DNA from: Chitinophagales bacterium | GTDB taxonomy: Bacteria; Bacteroidota; Bacteroidia; Chitinophagales; Chitinophagaceae | DNA: 6,633 bases | Assembly: GCA_015654495.1 (NCBI GenBank) | Contig: JAATGW010000419.1 | Location: 1-6,633 of the forward strand | Direction of reading: 5' to 3' | Part shown: piece after piece, positions 1 through 6,432 of the stretch | Layout: each line of letters begins with the position of its first letter | Position numbering within the stretch: the stretch's first letter is position 1 | Notes under the pieces: generated by a model | The model's database searches: none | What the model was told of the DNA's origin: nothing | Seen by the model: the letters and a program-made list of their open reading frames with translations, nothing else | Made by a program: the position numbers and the translations under genes

Positions 1-25
1 CCCTGCGTGTCATTTCTTAAAAATG

Positions 26-58
26 TAAACAGCAGGCCTATTTAGGGCCTGCTGTTTA
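26..58. terminator. strong hairpin, likely bidirectional transcription terminator
   Basis: TAAACAGCAGGCC (26-38) is the perfect reverse complement of GGCCTGCTGTTTA (46-58), giving a 13-bp stem around a 7-base loop. Read on the minus strand the stem is followed by TTTACATTTTT, an acceptable U-rich tail. Read on the plus strand only a short T stretch lies in the stem's end. It could end leftward transcripts coming from the DUF481 gene, although it is 569 bases past that stop codon. It could also end a rightward gene lying to the left of the window. Confidence 0.65.
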
Positions 59-240
59 AGTCATTTGACATAAGATTTTGTATTTTGATGAAAATCCTGT
101 TCCTGTTTAATTTCGACAATGTCATTAGTAAAACGCTCTTTTTACCGTTCCTTTCCGCCTTTAACGGCTTACCGTCTATCTGTTATAAATATTATTATCG
201 TTGAGTTTGGAATGAGTTAGACGGGAATACGGAAAGTGCG

Positions 241-270
241 CCTGCCCGACACAGCGCAGTGACGGCGGGG
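241..270. repeat. GC-rich imperfect palindrome
   Basis: The core CCGACACAGCGCAGTGACGG (246-265) is centred on GCGC (254-257). Pairs 252/259 to 250/261 and 248/263 to 246/265 match, with A/A mismatches at 253/258 and 249/262. With one bulge the pairing can extend to 241-269. It stands out as a GC-rich patch in otherwise AT-rich non-coding DNA. A structured RNA element or protein site is possible, but nothing identifies it. Confidence 0.3.
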
Positions 271-392
271 TAATGAAGAAACGGGAAATTTATCTGCAGC
301 CATGCAAGGGTATTCATCCGTTTTAGCCCAAAGGCTTGCAGTTTAAATATGAATTTTATCGTAAGATCCGTAACTGATAAGTATTCTATTTC

Positions 393-412
393 AAACAGCA
401 GGCCCTATTTAG
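393..412. repeat. second half-copy of the terminator arm
   Basis: AAACAGCAGGCCCTATTTAG at 393-412 matches the left arm and loop at 27-45 with one inserted C. It is also an 18/20 inverted match to 38-57. No complementary arm is found next to it, so it is half of the hairpin only. It could be a fragment left by duplication of the terminator, or one end of a short inverted-repeat segment spanning 38-412. Confidence 0.6.
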
Positions 413-462
413 ATATGTTACTACGCTCTTACTTGTCCGCCGAAGCGAAGCGTACGGGGATG

Positions 463-504
463 TGGTTCAAAAAAACCTGCGACTGCGGAAAGAAATTTGA
501 ACCA
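463..504. repeat. 9-bp inverted repeat downstream of the DUF481 gene
   Basis: TGGTTCAAA (463-471) pairs with TTTGAACCA (496-504) around a 24-base loop that includes the short direct repeat CTGCGACTGCGG. There is no T-run after the stem on either strand, so it is a poor intrinsic terminator. Its position in the 3' region of the DUF481 transcript fits a 3' UTR structure. Confidence 0.35.
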
Positions 505-626
505 AATAGATTTACATAGAAAACTATAGACCTTGAATCCTGAACAGTCGAGTTTACTCTTACGATCGAGTTAACATGACAGCAAACAAGGTTTTGCGAA
601 GGATAATATAATTTCAAATTCCATGA

Positions 627-1667
627 CTAAAGTTCCCACCCGATTGTAAATCCCAAAACATAATCTGTTTCATTTCCCGCTATAGCCGGTCTGTTATCAT
701 AGTTTAATGTTAATCCCAGTTTAAGATAGAAGTCAAAAGGCAGATCATATTTGGTGTCGAGCCTGAAATCATAACGCCAACGTCCGGACTCTGTTAAGCC
801 TGGATATATAAATAGTGAACTAAAGATGTCCAGATCTCCTACGTCAAAAATATTCAGTTCTGTTCCGGTATACGCCTCCAGGCTTTGTCTTTTGGGCGTG
901 CCGTTGGTAAACTTTTCGTTATTGAAAGAGAGGCCTGATCCAACACCCCAATAGGATTTGTTGGTATGTACAAAAAATTTACCAGCACCGATTTTTCCGG
1001 TCGAACGGAGTTTCAACGCCTGTTCGGTATTTGAAAGAAAAGTCGGCGAGACTAAAAGATACCAGTCTCTTTGCAGAAAATACCTGTAGGTTATCCCTGC
1101 ATCCTGCCTCCTGGTAGCGTCCACACTATCCTGAGAAGACCTGGTGGTGTTGTAATAAGCATCCAATTGCCATTTATCTGCCGCATATCCAAACTTGTTA
1201 TTAGAAGTAAACTGGCGCAGATTGTTGGCTTTATTAAAACTCAAACCCAGATCAATATTTGCTCTGAGCCGGCTCCAGAAATTTGATTTCAGTCCTTTGA
1301 GGTACACGATATTATCCAGCAATGTTTCTGATATTTCTCCCAGGGAACTTGTAATAGCTACTTTTTCAGATGCATTTATAGTTCGCATAGAACCATTAAT
1401 CCTGCTCCCGTCCTTCAGCGTAATCAGGAAATTGCTTTTTGTATATATCTCTTTAACGCCAGACCATTCAATAGTAAAATCAGATTTTGAATAATCAGTT
1501 TCTATTGTGAGAATACCTTTATCCAGCGATTTGATTTCTCCTACGATAATGTTTCCCTTTTTTAACACCAATGAATCCTCTTGTGCTATTGAAGTGTGGC
1601 TTAGAATCGATAATACCAATATGAATAAGAACTGATAAAGCCATTTCCCCCATGTTTTTAGCATCAT
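627..1667 (-). CDS. DUF481 (YdiY-like) outer-membrane beta-barrel protein
   Basis: This is a secreted protein of 346 residues. A clear signal peptide has a basic start, a hydrophobic core around residues 11-22 and a likely cleavage site after SIA (28|29). Residues 30 to about 130 hold two successive small beta-rich units. The first is LKKGNIIVGEIKSLDKG and what follows; the second includes FLITLKDGSRINGSM. This region reads like an SH3/LSM-type fold. From about residue 137 to the end there are alternating aromatic/polar strands typical of a DUF481 barrel, for example the stretches around WQLDAYYNTTR, WYLLVSPTFLSN and YWGVGSGLSFNNE. It ends VLGFTIGWEL. DUF481 proteins are outer-membrane barrels of largely unknown role; one E. 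coli member is described as salt-induced. Two ATGs are adjacent at 1667 and 1664; the first is taken, but either is possible. The 203-base gap after the outer-membrane factor and a possible promoter suggest separate transcription. Any link to efflux is only positional. Confidence 0.85.
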   Translation of the reverse strand: MMLKTWGKWLYQFLFILVLSILSHTSIAQEDSLVLKKGNIIVGEIKSLDKGILTIETDYSKSDFTIEWSGVKEIYTKSNFLITLKDGSRINGSMRTINASEKVAITSSLGEISETLLDNIVYLKGLKSNFWSRLRANIDLGLSFNKANNLRQFTSNNKFGYAADKWQLDAYYNTTRSSQDSVDATRRQDAGITYRYFLQRDWYLLVSPTFLSNTEQALKLRSTGKIGAGKFFVHTNKSYWGVGSGLSFNNEKFTNGTPKRQSLEAYTGTELNIFDVGDLDIFSSLFIYPGLTESGRWRYDFRLDTKYDLPFDFYLKLGLTLNYDNRPAIAGNETDYVLGFTIGWEL

Positions 1668-1690
1668 ATCCGGATAACCTGTTATTTTTT

Positions 1691-1722
1691 CAAATTGATG
1701 TGCACCTGCTGAATACCAGCAA
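1691..1722 (-). promoter_or_regulatory. possible Bacteroidota-type promoter for the DUF481 gene
   Basis: On the minus strand, TTG (1722-1720) is followed after 21 bases by TCAATTTG (1698-1691). This resembles the Bacteroidota -33 TTTG / -7 TAnnTTTG pair with one mismatch in the -7 element and a shortened -33 element. The start codon lies 23 bases downstream of the -7 element, so the leader would be short. The match is weak and such motifs are frequent in AT-rich DNA. Confidence 0.25.
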
Positions 1723-1768
1723 CCAGATAAATACGCGTTGAAAACTTTAAGAAATAAATGCTTTATTG

Positions 1769-1867
1769 TTACTTAGTTTTCTCAATTTGTTTCTGTTTCT
1801 GTGTCTCCTTTCTCCTTTCTTTCTCTTGCTCTTCTATGTCTTTCCATTGCCGCATTACATTGTGCAC
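1769..1867 (-). CDS. possible small charged protein (28 or 32 codons) behind the outer-membrane factor
   Basis: A short open frame begins 3 bases after the TAG of the outer-membrane factor. A GTG at 1865-1867 would give 32 residues and an in-frame ATG at 1853-1855 would give 28. It ends with TAA at 1769-1771. The GTG is preceded by GGAGGAGGA (minus strand, 1885-1877) with a 9-base gap, which would be a good Shine-Dalgarno spacing. However, that sequence also encodes the conserved GGGW end of the upstream gene, and Bacteroidota rarely rely on such sites. The peptide starts MHNVMRQWKDIEEQE (from GTG) and continues as a run of Lys, Glu, Arg and Gln that would form a single charged helix; 21 of the 28 residues after the ATG are of these four types. 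There is no signal peptide. I do not recognise it. The bias may simply reflect a polypurine stretch on this strand, so coding is uncertain. Confidence 0.3.
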   Translation of the reverse strand: MHNVMRQWKDIEEQEKERRKETQKQKQIEKTK

Positions 1868-1870
1868 GAT

Positions 1871-3256
1871 CTACCATCCTCCTCCGAGCGATTTATACAA
1901 TTGAACGATTGAATTAAGTTTGCCGCTCAATGACTGCGACTCCTGTAATTGAGCATTAAAAAGATTGTCCTGCATTAATATTACTTCGATATATGAGGTA
2001 TAGCCGTTATCGTACCTGGCATTTGATAAAACCAATGCTTTCTGAGCCGCTTCTACCTGGGCTTTCCGCTGGTTGTATTCTTCTGAATAAGTTCTGTAAA
2101 ACGTAAGTGCATTATCTACTTCTCCAAAAGATGCCAGTACAGTTTTCTGGTATTGAAAATAGGATTGTTCAAATCTTTTGCGTTCTGCAATAACAGCGTT
2201 TTTTCTCTGGCCGAAATTAAAGATCGGTCCGGCAATATCTGCAAACCCATTCGCTACCAATCCACTGCTGCTTATGAAAGAACTTAGTTGAGGACTTGCA
2301 AAACCAAGTATTCCCGTAAGGCTGAAAGAAGGCAAACGATTGGCCTGCGCAACACCTATTCTTTCAAACTGCGCCTGCAAAGATTTTTCCGCTGCCATTA
2401 TATCAGGTCTTCTTTCCAGCAATAAGGAGGGAATACCTACCGGGATATCGGGTGAAACTGTTTGATCAAAGTTGGTATAGCCCCTTTGTACAGTACCTGG
2501 TCCCATTCCCATTAATAGCCGGATGGAATTTTCGATGGTTACAATCTGCCGTTGCAGGGATGGAATTGTTGCTGCAACAATGTATTCCTGTTGCATGGCC
2601 TGTAATTTATCTATTTCAGCAACATAGCCCTTGTTGAACCTGTCTGTAATTATTCTTGTATTTTCTTTTCGGCCATTAAGTGTTTGTTGAGCGATCAGGA
2701 GCCGGTTATCTAAGTCCCGCAATAAAAAATATTGAGACGCGGCTTCTGCAACCAGGCTGGTCAGCAATGCATTCCGGTTCTGTACTTCTGCTAAAAACCG
2801 TGCTACAGCCGACCTGCTGTTATGCCTCAGCTTCCCCCATACATCCAGTTCCCAATCCAGTACTCCTAAAATATTGAACGCACTGCCTTCTATCCCTACT
2901 GCCACTTTCTGAGCATTTGTGCCTGCACTACCACCTCCTGCACCTACGGAGTAATTCAGCTGCGGATAAAGATTTGCTTTTATTATTGCTGATTGTAAAC
3001 GGGCTTCTTCAATTCTGGCACCCGCAGCTAATAAATCCCTGTTACTGTCAAGTGTAGTTGCAATAATATTTTGTAAAGCCTTATCCTGGTATAAATCAAA
3101 CCACTTCAGTAGCGAAGATGTATCTGATGTCACCGGCTCCCTGTACGTAATATCTGCAGGAGCTTCTGGTTTGGCGTATTTCTTCCCTACCATGCAGCCC
3201 ATTTTTGAAAAGGCCAGGATGAAAAGAAGGCAATAATAAATTTGTTTCAGTTTCAT
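1871..3256 (-). CDS. TolC-like outer-membrane efflux lipoprotein (OprM/NodT family)
   Basis: This is the outer-membrane channel of the efflux pump; it forms a trimeric beta-barrel plus alpha-helical periplasmic tunnel. At 461 residues it matches OprM-type factors. It has two outer-membrane efflux (OEP) repeats, roughly residues 60-245 and 275-455. Recognisable family motifs are CMVGKKYAKPEAP after the lipid-acceptor position, WELDVWGKLR (135-144), LLLERRPDIMAAE (278-290), GPIFNFGQRKN (343-353) and the terminal YKSLGGGW. The hydrophobic signal segment (5-17) ends before Cys21, the probable lipidation site. The preceding residues K-M-G are an atypical lipobox, because position -3 is Lys rather than Leu. 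The ATG at 3256 lies 5 bases after the permease stop, and AAGGA directly abuts it. The two genes are therefore almost certainly co-transcribed and perhaps translationally coupled. Its function as the partner of the adjacent permease is inferred from position. Confidence 0.96.
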   Translation of the reverse strand: MKLKQIYYCLLFILAFSKMGCMVGKKYAKPEAPADITYREPVTSDTSSLLKWFDLYQDKALQNIIATTLDSNRDLLAAGARIEEARLQSAIIKANLYPQLNYSVGAGGGSAGTNAQKVAVGIEGSAFNILGVLDWELDVWGKLRHNSRSAVARFLAEVQNRNALLTSLVAEAASQYFLLRDLDNRLLIAQQTLNGRKENTRIITDRFNKGYVAEIDKLQAMQQEYIVAATIPSLQRQIVTIENSIRLLMGMGPGTVQRGYTNFDQTVSPDIPVGIPSLLLERRPDIMAAEKSLQAQFERIGVAQANRLPSFSLTGILGFASPQLSSFISSSGLVANGFADIAGPIFNFGQRKNAVIAERKRFEQSYFQYQKTVLASFGEVDNALTFYRTYSEEYNQRKAQVEAAQKALVLSNARYDNGYTSYIEVILMQDNLFNAQLQESQSLSGKLNSIVQLYKSLGGGW

Positions 3257-3261
3257 TCCTT

Positions 3262-6200
3262 TTATGCATGTTGTGTTGGAGAAGAATCAATATCTTTTTT
3301 TTCCTTTGCTTTCTTCTTTTTTCCTTCAATTAATACAAAGAATGCAGGAATGAGTAATACACCGATGATCGTTGCAGCGAGCATTCCGGCAAATACGGTC
3401 ATACCCATTACTTTTCTGCCTTCCGCACCTGCACCAGAAGCAGTGAGCAGCGGAATAACACCAAGTATAAACGCAAATGAAGTCATAAGAATCGGCCGGA
3501 AACGAAGCTTTGCTCCGTCAAGCGCAGCGTTGAGCGTTTCTTCTCCTTCTTCTGATTTCATTTTTGCGAATTCGATGATGAGGATTGCATTCTTGGCATT
3601 TAAACCAATCAGCATAACCAGGCCGATTTGTGCAAATACATTGTTTACATAACTGAGGGAAAAAATTCCTGCAATTGCTAATCCCAGAAATGCTCCCATA
3701 ACTGCCCAGGGTGTACCCAGCAATACACTGAAAGGAAGTTTCCAGCTTTCATATTGGGCTGCGAGAATGAGGAACACAAATAAAAATGCCATCAAAAATG
3801 CCTTACCTGCGGTGCCTGCTGCGGCTTCTTCCTGGTAGGACATATTGCTCCATTGATAACTTATATCGGCTGGGAGGGTTTGCGCAGCAACTTCTTTTAA
3901 TGCATCCAATGCCTGCGTTGAACTGTATCCTGTTGCGGGCACACCGTTTATTTCAGCAGCCCTGTATATGTTGAAGTGATTGGTATACTGTGGCCCGGAT
4001 GTGTCGGTAATTTGCGCAACAGTGCCGATTGAAACCATTTCTCCGGCAGCATTGCGGGAATAGAATTGCTGAAGATCTTCCGGTCGCATCCGGAAATCAG
4101 CATCGGCCATCAGATAGGTTTTGTACTGCCTGCCAAACTGGTTAAAATTATTTATAAAACTACCACCAAGCATAGCCGAGATCGTACTGTTCACCTGTTC
4201 GAGATCCAGACCGAGCTTGTCAACTTTTTCCTTATCAACTTCAATGCTTTTTTGCGGAACGTTGGCACGGTAGAGTGTATAAACTTCTCCGATTTCAGGG
4301 CGCTTGCTCGCCGCTGCAATGAATTTCTGCGCCTGGGCCGCGAGGTACTGAGGCGTATTCCCTGCACGGTCCTGTAACATCATCGTAAAGCCTGCACCAT
4401 TTCCCAATCCTACAATTGCAGGGGGCCCTACTGCTATAACCGTGGCCTCGGAAATATTTTTCATAGTCAGGGCATTTACCTCAGCAACAATATCTGCTGC
4501 AGTTCTATGCCGCTCTTCCCATGGTTTCAATGTAATAAAAAAAGTACCGGCATTGGTTGCTACCGTATTGTTAAAAAGATTATTTCCATTAACGGTAGTG
4601 TATAAATCTATCTCGGGTATTTCTTTGAGGATAGCTTCAATTCTTTTTGTAACGCCATCGGTACGCTCTAATGATGCGGCATCCGGAAGCAGGGCACAGA
4701 CAATGAAATATCCCTGGTCTTCTTCGGGAACAAACCCGGCCGGGATTTTCTTTCCAAGCATTAATGTTACAGCTATAATTCCGCCAAGAATCATAAGAGT
4801 AACGATCAGCTTGCGTGCAAAAAACCCGGCTACCTTTACATATCCGTTGGTGAATCGATCGAACATGCGGTTGAATGCTGCAAAGAACCGCGCAAGCATC
4901 CCTTTCTGGTCTTTTTTGGGTTTTAGTAAAAGAGCAGCAAGTGCAGGACTAAGGGTAAGTGCGTTGAATGCAGAGAAACAAACAGAGATGGCAATCGTAA
5001 TTGCGAACTGCTGATATAATCTTCCGGTAATTCCACCGGTAAATGCAACGGGAACAAATACTGCAGAAAGAATAACAGCAATTGCTACTACAGGCCCGCC
5101 AACTTCCTTCATTGCTTTACTGGTTGCATCCTTTGGCGACATGCCATGCTCAATGTGATGCATAACCGCTTCTACCACAACAATTGCATCATCAACAACA
5201 AGCCCGATTGCCAATACCAGACCGAGAAGAGAAAGCACATTTACTGAAAATCCAAGAAGGGGAAATATCATAAATGTTCCTATAAGAGAAACAGGAACGG
5301 TGAGCAGCGGAATCAGTGTAGCTCTCCAATCCTGCAGGAAAAGGAACACCACCAGTATCACCAGCAAAACGGCTTCAACCAGCGTATGCATAATTTCGTC
5401 AATCCCTGCGGTTACTGCAGCAGTTGTATCGAGCGAAAAATCCATTTTCATATCTGGCGGAAAACGAACCTTTAATTCATCCATTTTGCTTCGTACGGAC
5501 TGTGCTACAGCAAGTGCATTGGATCCGGGTATCTGAAAAAGAGCAATAGTAGAGGCGCTCGAACCATTGAGACGGCTGGTCTGGTTATTGTTCTCTGTTC
5601 CCAATTCAATGCGGGCCACATCTCTCATCCGAACAATGGCTCCCTTTGTACTTGCTTTAAGAATGATATCGCTGAATTGCTGCACCGTAACGAGCCTTGT
5701 TTGAAGTAGGGCCGTATAGGTATTCTTTGTTCCCTTTAATGATGGTTCTCCCCCAAAACTGCCTCCGGGCTTGATCACGTTCTGCGCCCTCAATGCATTC
5801 ACTACATCCTGCATTGTGAGATTATATTTTGCCAGTAAATCCGGCTTCACCCAAAACCTCATCGCATATTCGGATCCGCCGAACACGTACACATCACCCA
5901 CACCGTTCAGGCGCTTTAGTTCATCCACTACATTAATGAAACTGTAGTTATTCAGAAATTTTGAATCATAGGTATTATCCGGAGAAGAAAGAGAGATCAA
6001 CAGGAGCGGAAATGTGAGTGCTTTTTTTGTAGTAACGCCAAGTGCCGTTACTTCCGGTGGCAGGAATGGTGATGCCTGTGCCACGCGGTTTTGGGTAAGC
6101 ATGTTCGCGTTATCGAGATTTGTTCCTACATCAAAAGAAACTTCAAGGGTGGTTGTTCCATCGTTGGCATTTACCGAACGCATATAGATCATCCGTTCTA

Positions 6201-6414
6201 CTCCGTTTACCTGCTGTTCAATAGGGGTTGCCACCGTTTGTTCCATGTTCACTGAATTTGCACCGTTATAAGATGCAGTTACCTGTATCATCGGCGGTGT
6301 TATCTCCGGATATTGTGAAATAGGAATTCCCTGCAGGGTTATCAGACCAAGTATTACCATTAAAATGGATAACACTATTGCAAATATTGGCCGCCGGATA
6401 AAAAACTCACTCAT
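3262..6414 (-). CDS. RND efflux permease, HAE-1 (AcrB/MexB-like) family
   Basis: This is the inner-membrane proton/drug antiporter of a tripartite efflux pump. It takes amphiphilic compounds from the periplasm or outer membrane leaflet and passes them to an outer-membrane channel. At 1050 residues it has the normal family length. TM1 is at about 10-30, the first porter/docking loop at 33-340, TM2-6 at 340-500, TM7 near 537-555, the second periplasmic loop at 560-870 and TM8-12 at 872-1030. The proton-relay residues are intact: D408 and D409 in GLVVDDAIVV, K941 in LNAKNAIL, and R971 and T978 in RFRPILMTS. These align almost one to one with AcrB D407/D408/K940/R971/T978. Family motifs GFVPEEDQG (560-568) and FRMRPEDL (774-781) are present. 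The ATG at 6414 gives the canonical MSEFFIRRPIFA start, with no clear Shine-Dalgarno sequence. The C-terminus is a Lys-rich tail. The outer-membrane factor follows after 5 bases. The usual upstream adaptor gene is not seen. Substrate cannot be read from sequence. Confidence 0.97.
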   Translation of the reverse strand: MSEFFIRRPIFAIVLSILMVILGLITLQGIPISQYPEITPPMIQVTASYNGANSVNMEQTVATPIEQQVNGVERMIYMRSVNANDGTTTLEVSFDVGTNLDNANMLTQNRVAQASPFLPPEVTALGVTTKKALTFPLLLISLSSPDNTYDSKFLNNYSFINVVDELKRLNGVGDVYVFGGSEYAMRFWVKPDLLAKYNLTMQDVVNALRAQNVIKPGGSFGGEPSLKGTKNTYTALLQTRLVTVQQFSDIILKASTKGAIVRMRDVARIELGTENNNQTSRLNGSSASTIALFQIPGSNALAVAQSVRSKMDELKVRFPPDMKMDFSLDTTAAVTAGIDEIMHTLVEAVLLVILVVFLFLQDWRATLIPLLTVPVSLIGTFMIFPLLGFSVNVLSLLGLVLAIGLVVDDAIVVVEAVMHHIEHGMSPKDATSKAMKEVGGPVVAIAVILSAVFVPVAFTGGITGRLYQQFAITIAISVCFSAFNALTLSPALAALLLKPKKDQKGMLARFFAAFNRMFDRFTNGYVKVAGFFARKLIVTLMILGGIIAVTLMLGKKIPAGFVPEEDQGYFIVCALLPDAASLERTDGVTKRIEAILKEIPEIDLYTTVNGNNLFNNTVATNAGTFFITLKPWEERHRTAADIVAEVNALTMKNISEATVIAVGPPAIVGLGNGAGFTMMLQDRAGNTPQYLAAQAQKFIAAASKRPEIGEVYTLYRANVPQKSIEVDKEKVDKLGLDLEQVNSTISAMLGGSFINNFNQFGRQYKTYLMADADFRMRPEDLQQFYSRNAAGEMVSIGTVAQITDTSGPQYTNHFNIYRAAEINGVPATGYSSTQALDALKEVAAQTLPADISYQWSNMSYQEEAAAGTAGKAFLMAFLFVFLILAAQYESWKLPFSVLLGTPWAVMGAFLGLAIAGIFSLSYVNNVFAQIGLVMLIGLNAKNAILIIEFAKMKSEEGEETLNAALDGAKLRFRPILMTSFAFILGVIPLLTASGAGAEGRKVMGMTVFAGMLAATIIGVLLIPAFFVLIEGKKKKAKEKKDIDSSPTQHA

Positions 6415-6432
6415 GGATTTGTTTGAAGAGGT

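Larger units (their letters stand above)
59..626. other. non-coding stretch without a convincing gene
   Basis: This 568-base region has stops in all frames and no frame with protein-like composition. I see no tRNA, rRNA, CRISPR repeat or insertion-sequence gene in it. It contains the half-terminator copy, the GC-rich palindrome and the 9-bp inverted repeat listed separately, plus a small CGAAGCGAAGCG tandem near 441-452. A minus-strand open stretch at 42-182 has no usable start until its 20th codon and no recognisable content. Confidence 0.6.

Noticed and set aside
1..28. End of a plus-strand gene entering from the left (for example ...LRVIS-stop at 18-20)
   Set aside because: Only a few codons are visible in each frame, too few to tell a gene from chance, although the hairpin just after it would fit.
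61..90. Plus-strand promoter-like TTTG and TATTTTG motifs
   Set aside because: The spacing is about 12 bases rather than the roughly 19-21 expected for Bacteroidota promoters, and no gene follows.
42..182. Open minus-strand stretch of 46 codons beginning QIDGKPLKAE
   Set aside because: There is no start codon until codon 20, it ends inside the terminator hairpin, and I recognise no family.
172..224. Possible integron attC-like site (GTTAGAC near 215-222 with a CCGTCTA / TAGACGG inverted match)
   Set aside because: The opposing box has a mismatch, the inner boxes do not pair, and no integrase or cassette is visible.
429..617. 62-codon minus-strand frame behind the DUF481 gene
   Set aside because: It starts only at TTG, has no domain, signal peptide or protein-like composition, and is built over small repeats and an inverted repeat.
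3096..3329. 77-codon minus-strand frame across the permease/outer-membrane factor boundary
   Set aside because: It overlaps both well-supported genes in another frame and its Lys/Arg-rich start is just the permease's A-rich tail read out of frame.
4442..5014. 190-codon plus-strand frame, and the similar one at 3242-3652
   Set aside because: Both lie antisense within the permease (the second also running just past its end) and have shadow-frame composition; the permease frame is unambiguous.
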